In this document: positions 11,054 to 21,486 of the stretch, piece by piece
How the letters are laid out: each line of letters begins with the position of its first letter
How positions within the stretch are numbered: position 1 is the stretch's first letter
Assembly: GCA_026545765.1 (NCBI GenBank)
Contig: CM048841.1
Coordinates: forward strand, 75,638,217-75,702,216
DNA from: Plantago major
Taxonomy: Eukaryota; Streptophyta; Magnoliopsida; Lamiales; Plantaginaceae
Direction of reading: 5' to 3'
DNA length: 64,000 nucleotides
Translations under genes and position numbers: made by a program
The notes under the pieces: generated by a model
The model's database searches: none
Seen by the model: the letters and a program-made list of their open reading frames with translations, nothing else
Told to the model about the DNA's origin: nothing

Positions 11054-11082
11054 CTAGAACATGATAACACGCTACGCGTGTT
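11054..11082 (-). repeat. Helitron-type 3' terminus (minus orientation), hairpin
   Basis: On the minus strand the sequence is a perfect 7-bp stem (AACACGC / GCGTGTT, 11066-11082, 3-base loop) followed nine bases later by CTAG and T. Helitron 3' ends show this arrangement: a short GC-rich hairpin about 10 bases before CTRR, inserted next to T. The element would extend rightwards on the minus strand. Confidence 0.6.
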
Positions 11083-11733
11083 ATTATAGCACCCAGTTCA
11101 AATAATGTAAGAAGTACATAAAGGTAAGTAATATCATTGGTTTTTATAATTATTGTCTTTTTTCGAGTCGAATTACAAATTGAATTAGTGCGAATTGATT
11201 TGTTTTAGTTTAATTGAAGAAGATGGAGAAGTAAGATTAGTTATCGTTGTGGTGAATTAATTTTCTTGGGATGATTTAGGGATTGAAATTTAATTGGATG
11301 GGACATATTGAATATTTTTCTAATGACGAATTGATCTTGTTAGGGACGAATTGATTTGTTGGAGTTGAATTAAGCTTGAATATCAATTGGAGAAAATGGG
11401 CTAGTTTTTGTAATTAAAATCCAACTAACATACATATTTGTAATATGTGTTCAATTTAATTAATTTAAATTAACTACTAAATTTCACAACGTTGATATTT
11501 GTTAATTATACTCATTGCACACTTTGATGGTTGTCCATTGATATATAGTGTAATACACACAAACACATAATTATATTTATATTTACTAATGAATCTTATT
11601 GAATTAGTTGATTTACGATGTCCATAAGGTTCAATTTCCATTGATTGTAAATAATAATAAAAGGAATTATATCCATCCATCCATATATATTATGTAAAGC
11701 ACAAGAGCTAAACCCCACCAGATTAATTCAATC

Positions 11734-13220
11734 CTACGTGAAATTTTGTGGAATTAATTGTATTTTAGCAAGTATATATTTCATTGTTATTTTTGGTATG
11801 TTGTCTACATATATAGTTTTTATTAAATCTCATATAACTTTATCTACAAAAATTCGAAAAATATTTTGAACATATATTTGAATTCGTCGTGACAAGACGA
11901 ATCCATAGACACCAATCTTGAGTAGTATTATTTCAAGAAATCATTTTATTCATTAAAATAAAATATAAATTTATTAAATAAGATAAAATGAATTAATGGA
12001 AATTTAAAAATAGAGTATTTATTAAATAACTTCAATCTACGTTAATTTTTTTTGGAATTACTTGCATTTTCAACCACTATATTTTCCAATTTATATTTTT
12101 TGTATGTTGGTTGCATATATAGTTTTTATTAAATCTAATATAAATTTATTCTACAACACTCCGAAAAATATTGTGAACATATATTTGAATTCACCGTGAC
12201 AAGACGTATTAATTAAATAAATTATTTTATTCACTAAAATAAAATATATATTTATTAAAGAAGATAAAATGAAATAATGGAATTTAAAAAATAGAGCATT
12301 TATTAAATATTTAATACTCCACCCATCTATTTAACAAGAAATTAATAGATATTTAGATTTTTAATTATAAATTTTGATTCTACGGTTGAGCAAAAATTAA
12401 TGGAAATTTAAAAATAGAGTATTTATTAAATAAATTCAATCTACGTGAAATTTTTTTGGAATTACTTGCATTTTCAACCAATATATCTTTCACTATTAAT
12501 TTTTTGTACGTTGGTTGCATATATAGTTTTTATTAAATCTAATATAAATTTATTCTACAAAACTTCGAAAAATATTGTGAAAATATATTTGAATTCACCG
12601 TGACAAGACGAATCTATAGACACCAATCTAGATGATTATTATTAATTAAATAAATTATTTTATTCACTAAAATAAAATATATATTTATTAAAGAAGATAA
12701 AATGAAATAATGGAATTTAAAAAATAGAGCATTGATTAAATATTTAATACTCCACCCATCTATTTAACAAGAAATTAATAGATCTTTAGATTTTCAATTA
12801 TAAATTTTGATTCTACGGTTGAGCAAAAATTAATGGAAATTTAAAAATAGAGTATTTATTAAATAAGTTCAATCTACGTGAAATTTTTTTGGAATTACTT
12901 GCATTTTCAACCAATATATCTTCCACTATTTATTTTTTGTATGTTGGTTGCATATATAGTTTTTATTAAATCTAATATAAATTTATTCTACAAAACTCCG
13001 AAAAATATTGTGAAAATATATTTGAATTCACCGTGAAAAGACGAATCTATAAATTATTTTATTCACTAAAATAAAATATATATTTATTAAAGAAGACAAA
13101 ATGAAACAATGGAATTTAAAAAATAGAGTATTTATTAAATATTTAATACTCCACCCATCTATTTAACAAGAAATTAATAGATATTTAGATTTTCAATTAT
13201 AAATTTTGATTCTACGGTTG
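11734..13220. repeat. Tandem array of four ~300-430-bp units
   Basis: Units begin CTACGTGAAATTTT or a close variant at 11734, 12037, 12441 and 12873. Each contains TATAGTTTTTATTAAATCT, a CGAAAAATATT.TGAACATATATTTGAATTC block, GTGACAAGACGAATC and a run of ATTTATTAAA motifs. Units 2-4 also share TACTCCACCCATCTATTTAACAAG. Related single units occur at 20310-20730. No coding capacity is seen. The array lies inside Helitron-derived DNA and looks like an internal minisatellite of that family. Confidence 0.8.
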
Positions 13221-13330
13221 AACAAAGTCCGAATAGGGGGGCGAGAATTTTGTTCCATGATGTTTTGCCAGGTTAAACGTGAGGCTAATGTTTTAGCGCT
13301 CAGATTATCAGTTGGGTGTTCTTATATAAT
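13217..13330 (+). pseudogene. RNase H-like (RVT_3) C-terminal fragment, short copy
   Basis: A remnant reading CQVKREANVLA in one frame matches the end of plant RVT_3 RNase H-like domains (VKREANxLAH). The lead-in GGTTGAACAAAGTCCGAATA is shared with the longer fragment at 14162, but the middle is missing. It is followed within a few bases by a CTAG at 13335-13338 that resembles another Helitron end. About 110 bases survive. Confidence 0.5.
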
Positions 13331-13832
13331 ATAACTAGAACGTGAGCGTGTCATTGTGGCATCTAATTACAAATAATAATAAAAGTATATGAAGGTAAGT
13401 ACAATCGTTGTTTCTGATAACGAATTGTCTTTTTTAGTTGAATTAAGATTTTGAATAGTGCGAATTAATTGTTCCAATTTGATTAAAGAAGATGGAGAAG
13501 AAATATTGGTTATCATTGTTTTTTTTTTTCTTCAATGATGAATTGATTTTGTTGGAGTTCGATTAGGGTTTTGAATTTATTGGAGATGACATATTGAGAT
13601 TTTTTAATGATGAATTGATTCTGTTGGGGTTGATTTAGGGCTTGAAATTTAATTAGAGAGGACAAATTGAGTTTTTTTAATGATGAATTTATTTTGTTGG
13701 AGTTGCGTTAGGGCTTAGAATTAGAATGAATAAAACATATTGGTTTTTTTTGTATATTAAAGTCTAATTTACATGCGTATCACAAATCGGTTCAATTTAA
13801 CTTAAATTAAGTATTCAATATATAAATAAATA

Positions 13833-13862
13833 CTAGCATTTACGTAACACACTACGTGTGTT
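13833..13862 (-). repeat. Helitron-type 3' terminus (minus orientation), hairpin
   Basis: A perfect 7-bp stem AACACAC / GTGTGTT (13846-13862) with loop TAC is followed on the minus strand by CTAG and a flanking T (13832-13836). It has the same geometry and loop as the terminus at 11054-11082, so both belong to one family. DNA upstream of it (13340-13800) repeats text found at 11090-11460, again without ORFs. Confidence 0.6.
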
Positions 13863-14161
13863 AAGGGTTTTTATACCAATGAATCTGTGATTGAAAAAAA
13901 AAAGAGAAAATATTGAAAAATAATAAATAAAAGGGAGAAACTTACGCCAATGGGATTCGAACCCTGCACCTTCTACTGAAACAATCACACATGTACGTAT
14001 CAAATTCAAATTGAATTAGTAGGATTTTAAATTGAATTACAAATTTAGTGAAACATTTTGAATTATTATACTAGCTACTTTGAATATACTGTAATATATA
14101 AAGTCGATGGGCTGAATCCACCAGATTCATTTAAATTCCAGCCATCCTACATGAAATGTTG

Positions 14162-14520
14162 ATACGGTTGAGCAGAGTCCGAATGGGGGGACGTATTAGT
14201 GTTGTTGCTATGGATCATGAGGGCAATGTTTTTGCTTGGTGATTTTTTTTTTTTTTTTTTTTTATGTCTTATGGTTGCTGAAAATGCGGAAGGTTGGCCA
14301 GCTAAATTAAGAACAAAATTTGTTCGAGATTTTGAGTGGCAACATGTAGTAATTGAAAGGGATTGTTCTTTGGTGATTAGATCTCTTAAATCGACAAATT
14401 TTAACTTTGCCCCATTATTTCACTTTTCAAAGAAATTCAGGTATTTGATAGAGAATTAAACTTTGTCAAGTTAAACGTGAGGGTAACGTTTTAGCACATA
14501 TATTATCGGTGTTCTTATGA
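14162..14520 (+). pseudogene. RNase H-like (RVT_3) domain fragment
   Basis: Translation gives VVAMDHEGNVFAW, then after a poly(T) interruption (about 14243-14264) AENAEGWPAKLR, VVIERDCSLVIRSL and finally CQVKREGNVLAHILS. This is the order of motifs in plant RVT_3 RNase H-like proteins: the acidic E-x-D-C in the middle, KREGNxLAH at the end. The catalytic N-terminal part is absent and the frame is broken. Its position among Helitron termini, and the second shorter copy at 13217, suggest a captured gene fragment. Confidence 0.65.
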
Positions 14521-14737
14521 TGATGTTGGTTTGGTATATTTGTATTATCCACACCAAGGTCGTTTTAGCATATATTGTTATAGCGGTATATATGTTACTA
14601 GACATGCTTTTTTCAGTTCCAGGATATAAAAGAGATACGCATGAGCTAATTGGTGGTGTGTTGATCTTTACATGTCTATCAACAACATTTTACACGTGAA
14701 GACTTTCAAGTTCCTTTTTTTATGTATAAGATATGAT

Positions 14738-15038
14738 CAGGGCCGGCCCGGGGATTTAGATGGCCCTGTGCGAAATTTTAATTGGGGCCCTAAAAATAAT
14801 ATAATGAAAAAAAAAACATTCAAAGATAAATAAAATAAAAATATTTACACCTTCATGAATTGAACACAAGACCTTTTGTAGAAGAGATATAGACATAACC
14901 ACTTGGAGTCATGGATTTTAATGCTTAATTATTGTTTGAAAATGGATATATACATAATCTCAAATTTAAAATGGGGGCCCTTCAAAATAGGGGGCCTTGA
15001 GCGGACGGGCTGCCCGCGCATGCTCAGGGCCGGGCCTG
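14738..15038. mobile_element. hAT-type MITE, 301 bp, with perfect 8-bp target duplication
   Basis: The termini are CAGGGCCGGCCC and the complement of CAGGCCCGGCCC, a 12-bp inverted repeat with one mismatch. GATATGAT flanks on both sides (14730-14737 and 15039-15046). An 8-bp duplication and CAGGG-type ends identify the hAT superfamily. The paralogous stretch at 15710-15720 (AAGATTCGATCGGTAGGATGAGG) lacks the insert and serves as an empty site. There is no coding capacity. Confidence 0.92.
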
Positions 15039-15252
15039 GATATGATTGGTAGTATGAGGTATAAGGGTTCACTTCTCTACGGTCTCTGTCCGGAAGGGCT
15101 GGTTCTATCCAACCCGAATTCAACCCCATGCGAAATAATGATGTTCAGATCCGGTCTAGCATATACTCGAACCCGTTCCACACCTTTGTTACAAGACCCG
15201 AGCGCAATATTTTATGATTAAGTTAATAAAAAGTACATTTTTCTCCGGCGCC

Positions 15253-15275
15253 GGGGGGGGGGGGGGGGGGGGGGG
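15253..15275 (+). repeat. Poly(G) tract, 23 bases
   Basis: An uninterrupted G run follows GGCGCC. Similar long G tracts occur at 45607-45616, 45778-45797 and 46482-46495. Length in an assembly is uncertain. Confidence 0.9.
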
Positions 15276-15882
15276 ATATGCATAGAAACTCACGTCTATC
15301 TTCACTCTACTTTCTTGATCCATAATGTGTCTGGGGATCTAATACTCTCTAGGTGGGGAAACTCAATTCGATCTTCTCTTTACTTTATTGATTTCAGTTT
15401 TTTAGATTATAAAATTACAAAACAATATATAATCAGGGTAAATTTATTTTTGATGCCAAGTTAATGCGTATCAAGGTTGTGTTACCTGCGCATGAATTAT
15501 ATAGGAGGACCTTTGGATCTATGCTTGACATAGTACCTTCAACTGATCTTATAAGAATGTTCTATGAATCGTGTACTAGACGTGCTCTTTTCAGTTCCAG
15601 AAGATAGAAGAGATACACGTGAGCTAATTTATTGGTGTGTTGATCTTTACATGTCTATCAACAACATTTTACATGTGAAGACTTTCAATTTCATTTTCTT
15701 TATGTATAAGATTCGATCGGTAGGATGAGGTATAAGGTTTCTCTTATCTACAATCGAAATAATGATGTTGAGGTCCAGTCTGGTATATACTCGAACCCGT
15801 TCCATACCTTTGTTATAAGACTCAACCGCAACATTTTATGATTAAGTTAGTAAAAACTACATTTTTTTCCGGAGCGGGGTGC

Positions 15883-16190
15883 ATATACTCTCTAGGCGGG
15901 GAAACTCTATTCGATCTTATTTCTACTTTCTTGATACATAACGGGCCTGGGATCTGATACTCTCTAGGTGGGGAAACTCTCTTAGATTTTATCTCTACTT
16001 TCCTAACCTCAATAACGAAAGGCCTTGTGGGGATATCACCGATACTCTAGGGGGAAAATGTCTTCGATCTTCTTTGTACTTTCTCGATCTCTATGACGGG
16101 CCGGGATTTGGGGGAGGCTTACTCTCTAAGCGGGAAAACTCTCTTCTATCTTCTCTTTACTTTCTTCATCCATAACGGGTGATTTTTGTG
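15883..16190. repeat. Minisatellite, about four ~75-bp units
   Basis: Units follow the pattern ACTCTCTAGGTGGGGAAACTCT, TCGATCTTCTCTTTACTTTC, TTGATCCATAACGGGCCTGG with drift. A related unit pair lies at 15290-15400. Noncoding, inside Helitron copy 1. Confidence 0.7.
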
Positions 16191-16800
16191 TCTTTAGTGG
16201 GGTGACGCATGCCACCGCGGGGTTGCTAGGAACCGGTGGGTTAACATGTAAAATTATGTTTGTATAATATTTGTGTGTGTGTGGTGGGGTGACTACATAT
16301 CACCGCGAGATTGTTGGGAGCAACCCTATTGATTGTCTTGTATACTTTTGTATTTTATTTTGATTCCGTTTGAGGGATAGATTTTTTTGTAAAAAAACAT
16401 GTACATGTTACTAATTAACAAGTCGGGTACGCTAGGACCCTATTTTTACATTCTCTATAGTTAACATAAATAAACACTCAATGATATAATATTGGATGAA
16501 GATGACTACCGACTGACACCACGACCAACATTGTCTACAAGGAATTTTGACTATTATCTTATTTTCTCGATTAATTTATTTAATGGTCACATATTTATTT
16601 CTTATTAAAAGTAAACTATCGCCACGGATTATTACTAGTTTGATAGTATTTCACACAGGAATAAAATAAGTAAAAAGCTGCACGCGTAAAAGAAGGTTTC
16701 TATGATGATGACATGAATTCATAAATCTACTAATACAATGAAGATAATAATGGACGCTAAATGATAATTTGCAGCACATCTATTTCGTGGATGCAGCTGC

Positions 16801-16940
16801 TTTTTTTTTTTTTTTTTGGAAGAATTAAAATTTATTACTCTGATGTTCTGCCAAAGAACACCAGAAAAGTACAAGAAGAACCATTACAATGCCTCAAACA
16901 AAACTAACAGCCAAACAAAATAAAGTCCACCAAAACATTA
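16801..16940 (-). mobile_element. Short retroposon tail, LINE-like 3' end
   Basis: On the minus strand the sequence runs to AATAAATTTTAATTCTTCC followed by 19 A residues (plus-strand T tract 16801-16819). This looks like a severely 5'-truncated LINE or other poly(A) retroposon. No coding domain remains, and I could not find its target duplication. Confidence 0.45.
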
Positions 16941-16949
16941 CTCACCTCA

Positions 16950-18425
16950 ACTATAACTCATTTTTACGGTAACTTTTTAGTCAGGTCACTTTGATCTTGT
17001 ATAAATCGATCATTGTACTACATATTGTAAAGATATACGGGCTATTTGACACGGAACTTTGATTGAAAGAGTTTTAACTGAAGTATAACTAAAGAATAAT
17101 AGTAAATAAATTTTATGAAAATTTGTATTTGGTATAGAAGAAAATTTTAATATGTGTTTTTGTAAGTTTATATGTAGGCTTTGAATTGTGTTTGAATTAT
17201 AAGATAGCAATGTTATCTCAATTATAATTCGATGACTAAATACCGAAGTAAGGTCCGATTCAATTAAAATAAGACATTAATTCTAAAACAACCCGATAAA
17301 CTCTCCATCATCATTCTCATTTTCTCTCTGGCTCTGTTTAGCACAAGCTTATCAGCTCGATGAGCTTATTTTCATAATAAACATGTTATTTGAAAGTTTA
17401 GCTGGTAGATGATGAACTACTTGATTTGATAAGTTTATAAAAAATGGAAAAAAAAAAAAAAAAGAAGAAGGAAGCGTAGTGGTTCATGTTCATCTTTATA
17501 ATTATGTCATTGTAGTTACCAATGCTTATAGGCATTAGTTTCAAACTTTCAATTCACCATCATCACCAATTATGGAAATCAAGTATGGCTCATCATTGCG
17601 TTGCGGTTAGGATACACTCCAGGTTGCTTTTGGTTGGTACGTACATTTTTAAAATGTTGGTTCTGAATTATATACTGACCTTGACCTGATGAATCAAAAA
17701 TCATGTCATTCAATTTCCTGGATGGTTAATTCAAAGATTGTGGTATCAAATTGCTCACGAGAAATTATAAATGGCTTTTTTACGGAACAGTACAGGTTGA
17801 GGGTTGCTTTTTCATTAAACAATCAATACATTTCATTCTTACCAACAGGTCACTATTGCTGGGCATGGCAATTGGAACAGTGTTTTTGGGCTGGAAATCG
17901 GAATGGATCTGAAACCGCTGTGTATATTTCTAAAGATTTGCCTCCTAACCTCTTTCTTAAATAATTTCATACATGATATAGTTCACCGTCTGCAAACTTC
18001 AAATTTGTATCCGCCACACATAACCGCAGTGTATATTTCTAAATATGTGCAAGAGTGGATTTTGATTTTTTAACTTGTAAGCTGGGAAGTGGAAGTAGTA
18101 TTCGATTGCAATAATTCGGAAATCGAAAAGGTGGTTGCCCAATGATTTTGTTTGCGTGGAAAGAAGGGAAAATTCATAATGAAGCTTATATGGTGGAGAA
18201 ATCGGAGCCGTTCGTTGTTGATGGTGATAGATCACAGCCGTTGATATACATAGGAAAAGTTTATCTTGATTTCATTTACCATTGACCAACGAATGCGGAC
18301 CGGGAAATACTCTCGAAGTCTCGATGCCGCGGGATAAATTATGCCTCTACTTTTTTTTTTACATTTTTACCCTTGATCCTTGTTTGATATGTCATATTGA
18401 ATCTAAATATTATATTATATATATA
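16950..18425. other. Stretch without recognised gene or element
   Basis: About 1.5 kb of AT-rich DNA. A purine tract lies at 17443-17475. Short frames (for example 17689-17964, plus) show no domain, and their composition is not gene-like. Confidence 0.5.
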
Positions 18426-18428
18426 ATA

Positions 18429-18456
18429 CTAGAAGTTGCGTCACAGCGTGTGATGC
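18429..18456 (-). repeat. Helitron-type 3' terminus (minus orientation), hairpin
   Basis: An 8-bp stem with one G-T pair (GCGTCACA / TGTGATGC, 18438-18456, loop GCG) lies next to CTAG at 18429-18432 on the minus strand. Family B-like units appear 1.9 kb to the right (20310-20730), so the element may span 18.4-20.75 kb. Confidence 0.5.
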
Positions 18457-18689
18457 GTTATCATTTACTCACGTGTATATTCTTTTCATCCAATTGACTG
18501 AACTTTCCATTGAACAAGAGTTTTTAGAGTAAACTATATAAATAATAGAACAATTCGTAAAATTTAAGATATAGGAGTAATGAATAAACTTGTGAGATAG
18601 TGATTAAAGTAGAAGTTAGGTTTTCATTAAAACCATGTAAAGTTGGGATCGGATCGAACATAACAATCAAAGGCATTTAAACCAACGGC

Positions 18690-20150
18690 AACCGGGCGAC
18701 TTGGGCACATTTGGGGGGGCAACCGCTCCGACCGCCCTAAAGGCGGTCATGTCATGAGCGGTTGCTCCGCGACCGACCGCCCATAGTGGGCGGTCTAAGG
18801 CCTGGGAAAGTTCATCATCATCTTCCTCTCTAAATCCATAATTTCATTATCTTCCTCAGTTTTCATTATTCTCCCTGCAACAGTACATAACAAAAAACAT
18901 AAGTATTGACTAATCATGATTAAAAAGATTGTCCTCCAGCCAAACAGGCAAATTACTCCCTTAAGGGTTGCTTTATGCATTGTACACGAATTCAATGGGG
19001 GTAGACCTTGGACTCATCTTATCAATGAGAGCCATTCTATTTTTTTCCTGTAAGTAATTAGTATAGTCAAACGCTGAATTAAGAATGAGAAGCAGAAAAC
19101 TCGCTTCACTTTGTACACTGATAATCAATCTTTGTATTCGTCATCTAGATTTGGGGTCAGAACCATATTCCATCAACGCACAACCTAGATCCCAATTGAA
19201 AATTAACACAAACACACCAGATCGGAAGGGAGAAGAGTAGCATCACGGAAATATTCCAAAAGAAAATCATACATTATCTTATAAAAAGTTAGTTTTAGAG
19301 AGATGAGACGATTGTAGGGGAAAGTTTCCTTAGATCCGAAGAGGACGAAATCCGTAAAGAATCATAGCAAGGGAAAAAGACAAAATAATTAGATCCTAAC
19401 ACTTAATACTCAGCTCACAACACATGATTATACTCAGCTCACAATAAACTCGTAACACAGAATGATCAACTCACAATTCGAATTACAACTCCAAATAAAC
19501 TCGAAGCTAGAAGATAATCTATTAGGTTATTACAGTCATTATAGACCATAGTAATAATAATTTAGTCATACTATTTGATAACCCTTAAATCAAAACGTCT
19601 ATCGATCCAATTTGCCAGTGCCTGGCCGATGAAGAATTGCAGTCAAGTTACAATATAAATCACAGATAAAATCGAGTTGAATGAACATTGAAGTGAATTA
19701 ACAACATATCGATGTTTAGGACGAAAAACCAATTGCTTACAAGCAGCTCAAGCCAAATGTAAATAATAGAGAGATCAAATTGCACACCTTCACGAGACCG
19801 AACTGAGCTTCAAACCTCCTTGCTTATGACATCATCTTAAGCTCGATTCCCCAAATTAATGGCAGATCCAAACAAAACTTATACCTTCATGAACCTGGGA
19901 TTAAAACCAATAAATTGATAACGATGAATCATCGAAAGAATTTGTTAAACGGATGGATCGATGGAAATTGAATTTGGGAGATAATAAAGGTGAATAGAAG
20001 GAGAGATGTGGAGAAGTCTGTGGAGTGATAGAAGGTCGTTCGTGTATCTCACGATATAACATGTGAGACTGGGCTTGTATTCCAGAAAGATGCGTTTTAC
20101 GAATGAAAAGACAAAATCGAGAAATAATCGTCACTTCTCCACGCGCCTGT
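18690..20150 (-). other. Unexplained segment with two GC hairpins, possible captured gene 5' region
   Basis: The left edge carries two perfect GC-rich hairpins, 18730-18748 (7-bp stem) and 18775-18795 (9-bp stem), in a short GC-rich island. The remainder is less repetitive than its surroundings. On the minus strand a frame at 20134-19901 is followed by splice-like words such as GAAG|GTATAAG near 19883. I recognise no protein. It may be a host gene 5' UTR/intron fragment carried by the surrounding Helitron, but this is inference. Confidence 0.3.
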
Positions 20151-20309
20151 TTGTAAAGTATTATACTAATAATAATTTAAAAAGTGGTGACCTATCTCAA
20201 TAAAGAGGCATGCCACATGTGCAAAATCCTATGTGGCATGTCTCTTTGAATTTCATTGAGTTTTATTTACAAAATTAATTCAAAAAGAAAATAATAATTT
20301 AGAAGTGTA

Positions 20310-20730
20310 ATATATATTTTTGGTATGTTAACTGTATACATAGTTTTTATTAAATCACATATAACTTTATCTGCGAAATTCAGAAAAATATTCTGAACAT
20401 ATATTTAGATTCACCGCGACAAGACGAATCCATAGACATCAATCTTATATATTATTATTAATTAAATAAAATTAAAATAAAAAATTAAATTGTTAAATGA
20501 GATCTATTTATTTTGTAAATTCTAAATTTGAAAAATAAGTCATGGAACATTTTAGTTTTGACAGTGCAATGTACCTTATAACTTCCACTATTTATATTCT
20601 TAGTATGTTCACTACATATGTAGTTTTTATTAAATCTCATATAACTTTATCTACAAAACTTCGAAAAATATTTTGAACATATGTTTTTGGATTCATCGCG
20701 ATGAAACGAATCCATAGACACCAATTATAA
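20310..20730. repeat. Two diverged units of the 11.7-13.2 kb repeat family
   Basis: Both units contain CATAGTTTTTATTAAATC or a close variant, TATAACTTTATCT, a GAAAAATATT.TGAACATAT block and GACGAATCCATAGACA, in the same order as the array at 11734-13220. Confidence 0.75.
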
Positions 20731-20999
20731 GATATAAATTGAAAAAAAAAAGTGTTGAATATTTGAGTAGCATAAAATAGAAAAAAGTGTTGAATATTTG
20801 AAATTATAGGAGAAGACTAAAAGAAAAGTTAAAATAGAAAAACTCATTATAAAATTAAATGAAATTAGATAATCTTTGACTTTTTGGGTTTGTTGCATTA
20901 TAAATTTGGAATCATTTGTAATTGTTTGAACTGTGAGTACTAATCTAAACAAAAGACCATTTAGCAGGGGTCTGTTTTGAAAAATCTGATACAACTAAG

Positions 21000-21481
21000 T
21001 AAAAGATAATTTCAATTTAGGAACTCAATTCGAGGCGTAAACGAACTTTATGAATGGGATAATCCAAACTTGGAAACTCAACTCGAAAAGTAAAATTCAA
21101 CTTTATGAATGAAATAATTCGAACGTGGGAACTCAATTCCAAGGTCAAATAAACTATAAGAATGAGATAATTACAACTTGGAAACTCTATTCGGATAATA
21201 AACCACATTATATGGGAAAAATACTCTAATGAAGGATGATTCAAGCACAGGAACTTAATTCGAAAGTAAACTCAACTAAAAAAATGGGATAATTCTAACT
21301 AGGGAAATCAATTCGTATGACAAATCAACTATAACAATGAGATAAAAAAAAACTTGAAAACTTAGTTCGAATGGTAAGCTCAAATTTTAGAATTAGATAG
21401 TTCCTACATGGGAGCTCAACGTGAAAGCAAACAAAATTCTAAGAATGGGATCATTGCAATTTGAAAACTCAATTTGAAGTT
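21000..21481. repeat. Tandem array of ~50-60-bp units, left part
   Basis: About nine degenerate units of the form GGAACTCAATTCGAA, then AGTAAACTCAACTATAAGAA, then TGGGATAATTCAAACTTG. The array is interrupted by the Copia element at 21487 and resumes at 33904. Confidence 0.8.
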
Positions 21482-21486
21482 AAAAG

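Larger units (their letters stand above)
14530..16638 (+). mobile_element. Non-autonomous Helitron, family A copy 1 (start uncertain)
   Basis: The right end ATCGCCACGG...TTACTAG|T at about 16618-16638 is a degenerate version of the termini at 35812-35839 and 37278-37304. Text at 15100-15240 (CATATACTCGAACCCGTTCC and neighbours) and at 16200-16638 is collinear with 34930-35839. Within the copy, 14580-14737 plus 15047-15240 is repeated directly at 15565-15860. No ORF of Helitron type is present. The 5' boundary was not found; the given start is where the repeated text begins. Confidence 0.55.

Noticed and set aside
11734-13220. Possible CRISPR-like direct repeats
   Set aside because: The units are hundreds of bases long, drift in sequence and have no spacer structure. 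This is a plant tandem repeat.
13331-13362. Another Helitron-type end at CTAG 13335-13338
   Set aside because: The adjacent sequence resembles the 11054 terminus, but no clean hairpin can be drawn, so it was not listed as a terminus.
13946-13970. tRNA-like T-arm sequence (GGGATTCGAACCC) on the minus strand
   Set aside because: It resembles a pol III B box, but no A box, acceptor stem or anticodon arm can be built around it, so neither a tRNA gene nor a SINE head is supported.
17689-17964. 91-residue plus-strand ORF
   Set aside because: No recognisable domain, no splice context and no homologous copy in the window. Likely chance.
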